A stretch of DNA of 64,000 nt from Tetracentron sinense (lineage: Eukaryota; Streptophyta; Magnoliopsida; Trochodendrales; Trochodendraceae): positions 43,280,875-43,344,874 of the forward strand of contig CM026561.1 of the NCBI GenBank assembly GCA_015143295.1, in the 5' to 3' direction. Made by a program: the position numbers and the translations under genes. The notes beneath the pieces were generated by a model. That model was not told where the DNA came from and ran no database searches. It saw only the letters and a program-made list of their open reading frames with translations. Shown one piece after another: positions 11,503-22,813 of this stretch. Numbering within the stretch: position 1 is the first letter of the stretch; every line of letters begins with the position of its first letter.

Positions 11503-11510
11503 TTATAAGT
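11503..11510 (+). promoter_or_regulatory. Candidate TATA box of the dioxygenase gene
   Basis: TTATAAGT lies 86-93 bp upstream of the ATG, followed by a pyrimidine-rich leader (CCTCTCCTTAAACTTTCCTC), which fits a ~55-60-nt 5'UTR. Foldback-family sequence (CCCTTTGTAGTCTCACTAGC) ends about 15 bp upstream of it. Confidence 0.55.
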
Positions 11511-11595
11511 AGCTTTACACGACATGGAATTGCACCATCCCTCACCTTCTTAGAGTCTTACCTCTCCTTAAACTTTCCTCCTCCCTAACTTAGAA

Positions 11596-13340
11596 ATGGC
11601 TTCGACGGCCGGAGATTCTTGGGATATCACCGATTTCATCGTCAAAAAAGGTAATGGAGTGAAGGGTCTCACAGAGATGGAACTAGAAAGTCTCCCTAAG
11701 CAGTATGTACAGCCTCCGGAAGAGAGGATGGACATGAACAGTGTAGTGGGCGAGGAATCTATACCGGTGATCGACATGTCGAAGTGGGATGATCCTAAGG
11801 TGGCTGATTCCATATGCGATGCGGCGGAGAAGTGGGGGTTCTTTCAGGTTATCAATCATGGCGTTCCTATTGGGGTTCTAGAGAATGTGAAGGAAGCCAC
11901 GCATCGCTTCTTTGGTTTGCCGGCCGAGGAGAAGAGGAAATATACCAAAGAGTGTTCGCCTACTAATAACGTTCGTTACGGCACCAGCTTCAGCCCTCAA
12001 GCTGAGAGATCTTTGGAGTGGAAAGATTACCTCAGCCTCTTCTACAAATCAGAGAATGAGGCTTCTGCATTCTGGCCTCCCGAGTGCAAGTAATTTTATA
12101 TATAGATATATATTTTAAAGCCTATATGCATGTATACATTCATAGGGAGTGCTAGCCTTACTGGTGCCTCCGCACTTAATCGCCAGACTCAGAATCACCT
12201 CCAATTTTAACCTAGCAGAGAGACCCCTTGCAATAAAACTTGGGAACCGCCAGGTACCCTAATTGCATTTCCCAAGCTTTAAAGCATACATGTCGGCTCC
12301 TAGTTAATGCTGAGCCTCCATGGAGTTAACACCAGAGGTTATCCTAAGTCTAATCTCCCCTAAAACACTTTTGGGTACGCTCAAAGTGATTAAGCCTAGC
12401 GTCATCGAGTCCGGATGGGCAACCATTGTGATGTTGCCGTCTGTGCATGTCTTGAAAACATGGTCCTCTTGTTCAACCAAGGTGGACCCCATATCAATAA
12501 TGAATGCTCCACAATTATCAAGACATAGATAGATGGAAACAGCTCAACAACTAGCCTTGTTGCCCATCCCACTTCAGCACCACTAAAGCACGCATAATCC
12601 TGCTTCCATGAACGCATGAAGAACTATAGATTGTATGCATGGGAAATAAACCTAGGGTACCCATCAAATGAACACTACGTGATTAAATATAGTGTGTGTG
12701 TAACTTTATTCACGGGCCATCTTAATTATAGAATAACTTGCTTTGTGCTTGGATTTGCATAATCAGGGACGAAACACTGGAGTACATGAAGAGATCGGAA
12801 CCCGTAATCAGGCAACTATTAGAAGCACTAATGAGGAGGATGAACGTGAAGGAGATAGACCAAACAAAAGCATCACTACTAATGGGTTCAAAGAGGATTA
12901 ACCTAAATTACTACCCCATTTGTCCGAACCCCGAGCTCACTGTCGGAGTAGGCCGCCACTCCGATGTATCGACTCTAACTTTTCTCCTTCAAGACGATGT
13001 CGGTGGCCTTTATGTTCGACGATTCGACGGTGATGGCTGGGTCCATGTCCCACCCATCACCGGGTCCCTTGTCATAAATGTTGGTGATGCACTTCAGATT
13101 ATGAGCAATGGGCGTTACAAGAGCGTCGAGCACCGAGTTGTGGCAAATGAAAGCAAGAATCGGATATCGGTTCCCATATTTGTCAACCCAAGTCCAAGCG
13201 ACATTATCGGTCCTTTGCCGGAAGTGCTGGAGAGCGGAGAGAAAGCAGTCTACAAGCAAGTTCTCTACTCCGATTACGTTAAGCACTTCTTCAGGAAGGC
13301 CCATGATGGAAAGAAGACCGTTGATTTCGCCAAGATCTGA
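11596..13340 (+). CDS. F6'H1-like: Feruloyl-CoA 6'-hydroxylase-like 2-oxoglutarate dioxygenase
   Basis: Exons are 11596-12089 and 12767-13340, with a GT-AG intron (GTAATT...ATCAG) that splits a Lys codon. The joined product is 355 residues; family members are about 360. The N-terminal DIOX_N half holds IPVIDM and the [14 protein letters not shown] block. The C-terminal 2OG-FeII_Oxy half holds [12 protein letters not shown], the iron ligands His and Asp in [10 protein letters not shown] and His in SVEHRV, and the 2-oxoglutarate Arg in NRISVPIF. The end, [17 protein letters not shown], and the whole layout fit enzymes that ortho-hydroxylate feruloyl-CoA, the step before lactonisation to scopoletin, in the cytosol. 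All key residues are present and there is no frameshift. It is the only ordinary gene here with full support. A p-coumaroyl-CoA 2'-hydroxylase is an alternative, since substrate choice cannot be read from motifs. Confidence 0.93.
12090..12766 (+). other. Intron of the dioxygenase gene
   Basis: A 677-bp intron with donor CAA|GTAATT and acceptor AATCAG|GGAC. Splicing here keeps the frame and joins the PPEC and DETLEYM segments as in the family. Without it the reading frame stops at the TAA overlapping the donor. No nested element was recognised inside. Confidence 0.85.
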
Positions 13341-14293
13341 TAAATTCTATATAGTATATATATATAGAGGGGTTCTACCGAGGTTGTGTTATCCTCCACA
13401 GTTTGTAAGTGCCTTGTAGGGTTTTGGGGTTGGACCTATGACCTGGGCGGGTCATATAGCTTGTTAAGTTATTTATAATTATATTAAATATATGTCAACT
13501 ATTAGTTTTAATTTTGATGATGCTAGCCACCACAATCAGATGATGCTACTATGGTTAAAGGGAAAATGAAATAAGAGTCTACCCACAGAAAATCAACAGT
13601 AAGAAACATAATAAAATACCCAAAATGTTTGCATAAAACCCTAGAAAATGGATTACCTGATTCAAGATAGAATCATTTCCCCAAATGCAACATTAAAGAT
13701 CTAGACGAAGACTAGAAAACAGTAATTCAATCGTAGGTTCTATTCAAAAAGTCAAATATGAAACTTTATACATCTTAAAATTCATTGGATAAAAAGAGAT
13801 TTTTTTTTTTTTTAGGTCTTTATAATTATTATGCCTTGTATTGAATGGACTGGGTATTAGTCATAGAATAGATAAAATAAGTCAAGAAAAAAAAAAAAAA
13901 ATTGTTCAAAAATGAAATCGTATAGGAGCCATTAGGCGGGCCATGGAAAGTTCCCGATTTCTTTGTCGTCTTGTTTGTAAGTCAGGTCTCTTTTCTTTTA
14001 TCCAACAACACTAAGAAATTACCTATTAGGAATTGAAATGAAAAGGACAGTTTTAACTTTAAAGTTAACGGGACGACGGCGTAATAGGGTTGCAACTATT
14101 CCCATGTGGTGACTACAGGGTTGTAACCGGTTTTGCCCTTCCCAAATATTGGACAGATGTTACCTTCACGATATAACTTGGTTAAATCCGAATATAACGG
14201 TAGGATTACATTCCTTTTAAAACTGATAATTAAATTTGTTTATTTGGGTAAGTGCGCCAAAACAAAACAAATAATTAAATTTGTTTATTTAAA

Positions 14294-15013
14294 CTAACAG
14301 GTGGCACGTGCGATGCACGTGAGAGCAAGGGGAAGAAGTTAACAACAGTTAATAAGAGTTAAAAGGGACACATGTTAACCCGTGGGTACGATTGTCGTAA
14401 TTGGCTGTGATTCTAAATAGATAGATGAGCAAAGGGTAGTTTAGGAATTATAGTAAAACATTAAATCAAAGGCAAGTGATAATTTGAGAATTAAAGTAAA
14501 GCATTAAATCAATGTCTTGTTTTTATATAAGGATAGTTTAGGAATTTTGAAAAATTCATCTACGCAAGGCTCTCGCATTATCTTTACTATTATAATAAGA
14601 GAGCTAAGCGTAGCCTGATTTTTCCGAAATTCCCAATCTACTCATATAAAATAAATAATTTTTCCAAATTAATATTTTACTTTAATTCCCAAACTACCCC
14701 TTGCTCATCTATCTATTTAAAGAATAGAATCACAGCCAATTGTCATTGACCTTGGGGAGAGTTCCTTGCGGGTTAACACATGTACCTTTTAACTCCTGTG
14801 GTTAACTCCTTCCCCTCGCTCTCAGGTGAATCGCACGTGCCACCCGCTATTAATAGTAAAGAAACATTAAATCAAATGTAAGGGGTAGTGTGGGAATTAA
14901 AATAAAACATTAAATAAATGGTTTGTTTTTTTTATAAGGATAGTTTAGGAATTTTGAAAATTTTCATCTGACACCCGCGTTATAATAATACAGAGATAAA
15001 GATAAAGAAAAGA
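14294..15013 (-). mobile_element. Helitron-like nonautonomous insertion
   Basis: Compared with unit B (TTTATTTAAA|TGTGTCAGTCC), unit A has 720 extra bp between A and T, with no target-site duplication. On the minus strand the insert begins TCTTTTCTTTATC. It ends with the hairpin CACGTGC-ATC-GCACGTG, then CCACCTGTTAG. A TC start, a hairpin about 11 nt before the end and insertion between A and T are Helitron traits. The last four bases are TTAG rather than the usual CTRR. The inside is complex, with an inverted second copy (about 14580-14860) and a partial third. There is no Rep/helicase coding sequence. Related ends are at about 15230-15560 and 19490-19860. Confidence 0.65.
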
Positions 15014-15805
15014 TGTGTCAGTCCGTCCCTGGCCAAAACATCACCCTCCTCATTCAACAAGGTAGATGGTGGACCCCACATGAACAATTGATGGGCCCAA
15101 ATGATTTCTGAGGCACAAGCTTGCCCATCCGTACTCTTATTCGACTGAAAGTGGGTTTGGCTTTATCTGACACCAGCGGTGGCATGTGAGAGCAAGGGGA
15201 AAAAGTTAACCACTGCCAAATTGGAGTTAAAAGAGACATGTGTTAATCCGTTGGTGTAACCGAACTCGTTAGCGGCACTTGCGATGCGTAGGAGTGCAAG
15301 TGAAAGGGTTAATCACAGTTAATAGGAGTTAAAAGGGACACATGTTAACCTGTAGGTGCGATTACCGTGAGTTCAATCGCGATTAGCTAAGAATCTAAAT
15401 ATAGATAGATGAGCAAAGGGTAATTTGGGAATTAAAGTAAAATATTAATGAAAGGCAATGGGTAGTTTGAGAATTAAGTAAAACATTAAATCAATGTTTG
15501 TTTTTATATGATGATAATTTGGAAATTTCAAAAAATACATCTCCGTAAGACTCGCATTATAAAAGAAAAGAAAAGAAAAGGTTAATGAAACATTAAATTA
15601 TTGAGTTGGTTGTACAGTAAAATGTACACATCTCGCACGCATATTTCAATGACACATTCAAAGGATGGGATTGATTTTTGCCCTTATCTGAAAGACACTG
15701 GATCTTCTCCAGGTGGTGCTCCTACTAGCGAGGAGATCGACATCAACCAGTCCAAAAATGCCACATTTTTAGTGCACGGCAAATATCAAACAAGATATTA
15801 GTTTA

Positions 15806-16104
15806 CGGCCTCAGATTGTCTCCGGCAAAGCCAGAAAATGGCTTGTCTCGGGTGTCCATATAAAATAGGCAACATGTATTGATAAAAAGAGGGTAAGTCA
15901 TTTTATTTTCTTTCCATGATTTTGACTTCTCTCCCATTCATTTCTTTCTTTCTTTTTCTCACACACGTAGCGTTACATGTCTCATTGTGTGTGAAGAAAT
16001 CAAAAATCATGAGCCCATGATTTTGACTTAACCAACACATGTCCCCTATTCTATTGACATCCGAGACAAGCCCTTTCTGGTTTCCTCAGTGACAATCCGA
16101 GGCC
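15806..16104. mobile_element. MITE with GGCCTCRGATTGTC terminal inverted repeats
   Basis: The left end GGCCTCAGATTGTCTC and right end GACAATCCGAGGCC are inverted repeats. TTA flanks both sides, a possible 3-bp TSD. Inner arms around CCATGATTTTGACTT and ATCATGAGCC also pair. The element at 27113-27403 is the same family. Confidence 0.7.
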
Positions 16105-16623
16105 TTAATTTACAAGCTTGTAGACTGCACGTGAGTATATAGCACCTGTGGATTGGTGCTGGCGGTCTCCGGATCTCAAATCTATCTAAAAATGAGCCAA
16201 CTTTTCTCTCAATAATTATAATATTATCATTAATCCACCTTATATTTATGAGATTAATTATGAATAAAAACTCCAACCGAACAGTCAATGAAGGCAACCC
16301 AAAAAATAATCATGAACATAAAGAAAAGTAATTTTTAACTGTACAACTTTTTCATAACGCCCATTCCTAAGGCAATTTTGAGGTTCTCTTGGGGACACGT
16401 CAATCGGAGTTCCTGTTAATCTTTATATTTAAACTTTTATTTCATTTTGAAATTTACCAATAAAGTTAAACAATGTTCATCACGAGTGTACTTTCTTGGC
16501 ATATTGAATCGGAGTGAGTGCGTGTAGTTCCCTTAACCCTTTTTTTTTTTTTAAATCAGAATATGTTCATTTCTTCAAAAATGACCAATTACAAACCCTA
16601 GACCATGATTTGAGTTTGATCTC

Positions 16624-17788
16624 TGTAAGGGATAAAATTCGTAAAAATGAGTAAAAAGAATGGGTAAAATAGGAATTTCTCATGTTAACAAATTCTAACA
16701 ATTTAACCGACATAAACCCACTTGGGCTATGTGCTGGCTCTCTTGAGTGTTGTCTGACAGGTGACCTCATCATGACTACACAAGTCATGATGACTCCATA
16801 TGCCTATAAATAAGCAAGAATCACCAGAAAGAAAAAAAGAATGGTGCGGAAGGCAAGAGAGGAAATCAATGGCAGAAGAAGAAGATCTGAGAAGCTTGAG
16901 TCATTCACATCCCTACCCCGAAGGGATATGCAGGCGGCCACTCACCTGATTCTCTCATTTTCCTTTGGTGTTTTCCGGCTACTTGATGCTCTTTATGGCC
17001 TCACAATCTATTATGGTCATCGAATTCTTTCACATAGGCCATGAATAGTGCCGAATCCGTTGTCACGTTGTGCTGTGAATAGTGCCGAGCTCGTTGTCTG
17101 TTGTCTGATACACAACGTACCCGTTGTTTGATGCACGACGTATACTTTGTCAGAGCTACGCTGTTTGTGCCTTATCCGAGCTACGTTGTCTGTGCCTTGT
17201 CAGAGCTAAGTTGTTTGTGCCTTATCCGAGCTACGTTGTCAAAGCTACGTTGTCTGTGCCTTGTCAGAGCTACGCTGTTTGTGCCTTATCCAAGCTGCGT
17301 TGTCAGAGCTACGTTGTCTGTGCCTTGTCCGAGCTACGTTGTCAGAGCTACGCTGTTTGTGCCTTATTCGAGCTACGTTGTCAGAGCTACGTTGTCTGTG
17401 CCTTGTCAGAGCTACGCTGTTTGTGCCTTATCCGAGCTGTGTTGTCAGAGCTACGTTGTCTGTGCCTTGTCCGAGCTACGTTGTATGTGCCTTATCCGAG
17501 CTATGTTGTCTGAGCCATATTCTTTGTGCCTCTTGAGTTACAATCTCCAGAGCATAACACCAGAGATCGTCCTCAAGCGCATATACCTAGTGACCTCACG
17601 ATAAATATTTCTATACTATTATGTTCATATGTTCATATCCTTGTGCCTTATACTGACTTTATCATCGGAACTTATTTCAGGGTGCACACCCGCCCCCTCA
17701 GATTCATTCACAGGTGGAGTTTTGCTAACATTCCTCTACCAACTAAGCAGCTATAGATGTGTGGCATGTACGAGATTTTTCCCTTTCA
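16624..17788 (+). mobile_element. Solo LTR, 1165 bp, with TSD
   Basis: It begins TGTAAGGGATAAAATTCG and ends CGAGATTTTTCCCTTTCA, giving TG...CA termini that are imperfect inverted repeats. Flanks are ATCTC (16619-16623) and ATTTC (17789-17793). Unit B of the duplication keeps the empty site, GATCTCAACACCTC. CCTATAAATAAG at about 16803 is a plausible LTR TATA box. The U5-side half holds the minisatellite at 17150-17525. No internal retroelement region remains, as expected after LTR-LTR recombination. Confidence 0.85.
17150..17525 (+). repeat. Minisatellite of 25-bp and 14-bp units
   Basis: Units of 25 bp (GAGCTACGTTGTCTGTGCCT + TGTCA, and a GCTGTTTGTGCCTTATCC variant) alternate irregularly with a shortened 14-bp GAGCTACGTTGTCA unit. 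Because the units lack stops, all three forward frames stay open for 90-167 codons. These are artefacts of the repeat rather than genes. Confidence 0.9.
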
Positions 17789-17830
17789 ATTTCAATACCT
17801 TATAAGTAGGAAGCAAAATATAGTTTAGAG

Positions 17831-18106
17831 CAGTGTTACCTAGATCGCTGGGCACTAGGACGAACCGCGAATTGATTCGCTACGATTTGGTCCAATTCAA
17901 AGTCGTTGTCGTTGAGCGTACTGAAGTACAAGGGGTTTCATAGAGTCACGTAAACTAATTAAGAAATAAAACGTACTCTAAGAAACGTCTTTTTACTAAG
18001 AAAAGTACTCTCTTAGCACTCTCTCTCCTTTTTGCAAGAGGCCACGTCACCTTTTATTTGAATGGATTACTTTTTCTCTCATTCTTATTACACTTAAATG
18101 TATTTT
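17831..18106 (+). mobile_element. hAT-like element, left end only
   Basis: CAGTGTTACCTAGATCGCTGGGCACTAGG matches the left end of 20316-20976, and the preceding TTTAGAG flank is the same. The sequence is cut at 18106, where unit B begins, so the right end is missing. Confidence 0.7.
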
Positions 18107-20606
18107 CTATGACCCGGGTGGGTCATATAGCTTGTTAAATTATTTATAATTATATTAAATATATGTCAACTATTAGTTTTAATTTTGATGATGCTAGCCA
18201 CCACAATCAGATGATGCTACAATGCTTGGGAAAATGGAGTACGAGTGTACCCACAGAAAATCAACAGTAAGAAACATAATAAAATACCCAACATGTTTGC
18301 ATAAAACCCTAGAAAATGGATTACTGATTCAGATAGAATCATTTCCCCAAATGCAATAATAAAGATCTAGACGAGAAGACTAAAAAACAGTAATTCAATT
18401 TTCTTCTCATAGTAGGATCTACTCAAAAAGTCAAATATAAAACTTCATACATCTTAAAATTCATAGGATAAAAAGAGATTTTTTTTTAAGTCCTTTTAAT
18501 TATTATGCCTAACATTGACTAGACTAGGTATTAGTCATAGAATTGATGAAATAAGTCAAAAAAAAAATAAAAATTATAGCTTTTTGTTCAAAAATGAATT
18601 CTTATAGGTGCCATGAGGCGGGCCATGGTAAGCTCCCGATTTCTTTGTCGTCTTGTTTGTAACTCAGGGCTCTTTTCTTTCGTTCAACAACACGAAATTA
18701 GGAATTGAAATGAAAAAGAGAGTTTTAACTTCAAAGTTAACGGAAGCGGACTTAATAGACGGCGTAATAGGGTTGCAACTATTTGATTTTGCCACCCAAA
18801 TATGGGACGTATTTGTAATCAGTTTTGCCAAAACCAGTTACGCCCGTGAGGTGGCCACATGTCTCTTTTGATACCTCTTAACTATGGTTAAGATTTATTA
18901 ATCCCTAAGGTTCACACACCTATTCTTGGTTTTTAGAAAAAAAATAATAAAAAGTTTTGTTAACTGTGATTAAAATTTACCAACTCTTAAGGATAATTTT
19001 GTTAAAATATTTTTTCTAAAAACCAAAAAGAGGTGAGTGAACTCTAGGAGTAGGTGAATCTTAACCACAGTTAAGGGGTGTAAAAAGGGACATGTGGTGA
19101 CGACATGTTGTAACAGGTTTTGGCCAAAACCGGTTACAACCGGAGAAGATCACCGGTCCCCAAATATTGGACAGATGTTACCTTCACGTTATAACTGGAT
19201 TGGTTAAATCCGATTATAACGGTATGATTACGTTCCTTTTAAAACTGATAATTAAATTTGTTTATTTAATGGAATAGTCCCTGGCCAAAACAAAACAGAT
19301 AATTAAATTTGTTTATTTAAATGTGTCAGTCCGTCCCTGGCCAAAACATCACCCTCCCCACTCAACAAGGTAGACAAGGCAGACGGTGGACCCCACGTCA
19401 ACAAAAGATGGGCCCAAAGGTAGATGATTAAGGCACAAGTTGCCCATCCGTACTCTTATTGGATTGAAGCGGGTTTGCGTTTGTCTAAAGTAGCAGGTGG
19501 CACATACGGTGCACGTGAGAGCGAAGGAAAAAATTAATAACAGTTAATAGGAATTAAAAGGGATATCGTGTTAACTTACGAGTGCAATTGAACTCGTTAG
19601 TGGCACATGCAATGCATGGGCGCGCAAGAGGAAAGAGTTAACCACAATTAATAAGAATTAAAAGGGATACATGTTAACCCGTTAGTGGGATTGAACTCTC
19701 CCCAAGTTCAATGGCAATTAACTATGATCCTTTTGAGAATTAAAGTAAAACATTAAATCAATGTTGGTTTTTATATAATAGTAGTTAGAGAATTTCAAAA
19801 AATACATTTACGCAGATTCCCGCATTATGATAGGAGAGATAAAGAAAGGGTTAATGATACAATAAATTATTGAGTTGTAACTGTACACTTTTTAGTACAC
19901 ATCCCGCATATTTCAATGGCACATTCAAATGATAGATTGAATTTTGCCTTTATCTGAAAGACACTGATCGTCCCCAGCTGGTGCTCCTACTTTGGGAGGA
20001 GATCGACATCAATCAATCCAAAAATTTCCACATTTGTAGTGCAATTTTGAGGTTCTCTTGGATACACGTCAACCGGAGCTCCTGTTAATCATTATATTTA
20101 AGACTTTACCAATAAAGTTAAGCAATGTTCTCACGAGTGTACTTTCTTGGCATATTGAATTGGAGCGAGTGCTTGTATTTTCCTTTACCTTTTTTTTTTT
20201 TAAAAAAAAATCAGAATATATTCATTTCTTCAAAAAGGACCAATTACAAACCCTAGACCATGATTTGAGTTTGATCTCAACACCTCAAAAGTAGGAAGCA
20301 AAATATAGTTTAGAGCAGTGTTACCTAATTCACTGGGCACTAGGATGAACCACGAACTAATTCGAAACGAACCAGTTCACAGTTCGGTTCGGTCCAATTC
20401 GGAATTGTTGAGCAAATCAGGCTACAAGGGGTTTCATACAGTCACGTAAACTAATTAAAAAATGAAACATACTCTAAGAATCGTTTCTTTACTAAGAAAA
20501 GTACTCTCTCTGAACTCTCTCTCTTTCCTTTTTCCAAGAGGTCATGTCACCTTTTATTTGAATTGATTACTTTCTCTCTCATTTTCATTACACTTAATGT
20601 ACTTTT
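18107..20606. repeat. Tandem duplication, unit B
   Basis: A direct repeat of unit A joined head to tail at CTATGACC. It lacks the Helitron-like insertion, the solo LTR and the 15777-16368 block. It carries a full foldback at 18827-19150, where A keeps only an arm remnant near 14105-14140. With insertions removed, both units are about 2.2 kb by hand alignment. It contains no gene. Confidence 0.85.
18827..19150. mobile_element. Foldback MITE, CCATGGTTAAG family
   Basis: The left arm reads GCCAAAACCAGTTAC...CCACATGTCTCTTTTGATAC...TTAACTATGGTTAAG. The right arm, CTTAACCACAGTTAAG... GGACATGTGG...GTAACAGGTTTTGGC, is complementary around an AT-rich centre. It is the same family as 10432-10784 and 10803-11175. 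Confidence 0.75.
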
Positions 20607-20976
20607 GGTTTCCATTATGAAAAGAAATTGTGAGTCGCAATGGTTTACACCCCACTTTTTAATTGTGGTTAATATTTACTTAACCCTAGGGTTAAGCACT
20701 CTAACCGTAGTTTTTTCTTTCTTTAAAAAATAAAATCTTAACTTCAATTTAGTTAAGCTTACTGGGGACACAAGGACATGGGATAAGTTAGGTAGTGGAC
20801 TCATGGGTCCGCTAATTACTGCTAAGCGAATTAAGTTAGCGAACCAAAGCGAACCAAACAAAAAATCTAAGTGAACTGAAAAACGAATTACCTTATCCTA
20901 CCCCTAGCGAACCGGATTCACTCTAGAGTGATAAATTACGAACCCGAATTCGAACCGACGAACCAGGTAACACTGG
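20316..20976. mobile_element. hAT-like nonautonomous element
   Basis: The ends CAGTGTTACCT and AGGTAACACTG are inverted repeats. TTAGAGC occurs on both sides (20310-20316 and 20977-20983), close to an hAT 8-bp TSD. The interior has GTTCGGTTCGG and GCGAACCAAAGCGAACC runs and a half-copy of the CCATGGTTAAG foldback (about 20640-20750). There is no transposase. Confidence 0.65.
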
Positions 20977-21178
20977 TTAGAGCCTTCTGAGCTTGCAGAT
21001 GCGCTTAGAGATTTAGCTCTCTTCTCACGTGAATGAAATCAAGTGTTGGATTCTAGATCTAAGTCTATTGATATCGTCCACTAGTCTATGGATTCGAGAT
21101 CCAAGTATTTCCCTTTACCTTACGGCACCATTTTTTTGGGTGGAAACCTTATGGCACCTTGGTACCTTACCTATTAAC

Positions 21179-21195
21179 AAAGGCTCAGAATTGTC
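21179..21195 (+). repeat. LINE target-site duplication, left copy
   Basis: AAAGGCTCAGAATTGTC is repeated exactly at 27110-27126, right after the LINE poly-A. It lies in the terminal inverted repeat of a MITE. Confidence 0.93.
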
Positions 21196-21225
21196 ATATT
21201 TCGTTGGTTTTGCTAGGGTTAGGGC

Positions 21226-22796
21226 ATGGAGGCCGCCCCCCACCTCCTTTGGCGGGGGTTGCTACAGTGGCCCTGGGATTGAAATCCTTCTCTCAGGCAG
21301 TTTCAAACGGCGCGGTGCAATCCTCTTTTAGGTTGCCAATGAGATATCCTGTGGAAGTTGATGGTGAGCAAGGTTTTATTTTTTCAGAGGTCGAGATGAC
21401 TAAGGCTGCAGAGGATTTCAAGTTTGCTTTGGTTCTTAAGTTCTCACGCATGCGTCCTTCCATTGACGATGTCCGTTTGCATGTTGCAAAATCGTGGGGT
21501 CTGTTGGAGGTCCCAGTGGTCAGCTTTATGGATGATCTACATGTGCTTGTCCAGATGCGAAGTGAACGTGATTTTCTGCATGGATGGGCTCGGGAAGGCC
21601 GTACTATGGGGGGCTCAACTTTTCGGTTGTTTCGATGGACCAAGGATTTCGATTTGTCAAAGGAAACTCCATTAGCGCCTCAGTGGATTTTTTTGCCTGG
21701 TTTGCCAATGCATCTTTACCGGTCAGACTGTTTGCAGATTTTGGCATCTCGATTTGGCCGTTATCTGGGAACCGATAATGCTACGATCCATAAAACAAGG
21801 GCGTCTGGGGCTAGGATGTGCGTCGAAGTTGATTTATCACAAGAACCTGTGCAGGGTTTTCCTATAGTTCTTTCCGCGACAAGAAAGATATGGCAGAGAG
21901 TGAAGTATGAGAAGCACGGTTTTTATTGTTCTAAGTGTTTTCGTCAGGGTCACAAGGCGGTAGTATGCAAGATGGGTATGAGAAAAACAGAGGAAGCCCA
22001 GACGGAGAAGAGAGTCCCAAAGCTGACTTGGAAAAGGAAATATATATGGGAGGATAGGGCGGTAGATGTTGTGCAGAACGACGCTATTATTTCGGAAACA
22101 GAAAAGGAACAAATAGAATCAGTGCAGGTTTCGCAGGGCATCGTTTCTTCAACGGTTGCTGCGGTGGATGCTGAGACCACATTGAATGATGATCGCTTGA
22201 TTGTGAATGAGGGGCTGGTAAACGATGTTAGATTGATTGAAAAGGAGTTAGAGGAGGGGGAGGTTTGTGAGGAGATTGACAGTGAGGTACATACGAACGT
22301 TTGTGAGAATTTGAATGGTTTGTTGGGAGAGAATAATTCACTGGTTAAGGCTGGGGACAGGGTTGACCCCTTTGTGCAATCAGTTCATGAAGTAGGGGAG
22401 GCTTGCAGAAGGGAGCTAATGGGTGATGATTTGGTGTGCACACAAGTAGCAATTTTGTGTAGGGAGGAATCCGTCCGTGTAGAAAGTGAGTGCGACTTCC
22501 AGGCAGCGGTGGTGCGGATGGAACCAGTTAATGTTTTAGCGAGTTCTAGTAGCCTTGATACCGAGCATTTGGAGACGGTAAATGAAACTTTGGCTTTGGA
22601 GTGTTCGGTGTATGTGAGACCGGCAGTAACACCTCCAGGGCCAGTAGTGGATTATTTGTCAGAACAGGAAAATGAGGGGCCGTTGAAGCCGCTTGCTAGT
22701 ACCAAGCTGTATAAATTGGACACTGAGGTTCAGACTAATTCTAAAAAAAATAGACCTTTGCAAGGATCTCGGCAGTCATTGCGGGTGTCCTCCTGA
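21226..22796 (+). CDS. LINE ORF1: DUF4283 and CCHC zinc-knuckle RNA-binding protein
   Basis: The protein that binds LINE RNA during retrotransposition. The coding frame (stop TGA 22794-22796) carries a DUF4283 domain, including WAREGRTMGGSTFRLFRW and QWIFLPGLPMHLY, then a knuckle CSKCFRQGHKAVVC (CX2CX4HX4C) at about 21920-21967. A long acidic, poorly conserved tail follows. The frame is open from 21159, but that ATG lies upstream of the TSD in host DNA. The first ATG inside the element, 21226, is out of frame: it reads a few Ala and Pro codons and stops. A one-base length change in the six-C run at 21236-21241 would explain this. The first in-frame ATG inside the element is 21339, within the conserved region, so the N-terminus is uncertain. 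ORF2 starts 17 bp downstream. Confidence 0.85.
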
Positions 22797-22813
22797 CCTT
22801 CCAAGCTGAATTT

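Larger units (their letters stand above)
13436..18106. repeat. Tandem duplication, unit A
   Basis: It begins CTATGACCTGGGCGGGTCAT and is collinear with 18107-20606. Matching blocks (A to B) are: 13436-14090 to 18107-18785; 14145-14293 to 19160-19318; 15014-15180 to 19320-19480; 15230-15776 to 19560-20040; 16369-16623 to 20042-20283; 17789-18105 to 20284-20606. Unit A alone carries the insertions at 14294-15013 and 16624-17788 and the block at 15777-16368. It contains no gene. Confidence 0.85.

Noticed and set aside
17101-17604. Three overlapping forward frames of 91-167 codons
   Set aside because: They follow a 25/14-bp minisatellite without stop codons and give near-identical repeats in every frame.
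21029-21331. A 100-codon frame before LINE ORF1
   Set aside because: It crosses the LINE 5' end and its TSD and has no family resemblance.
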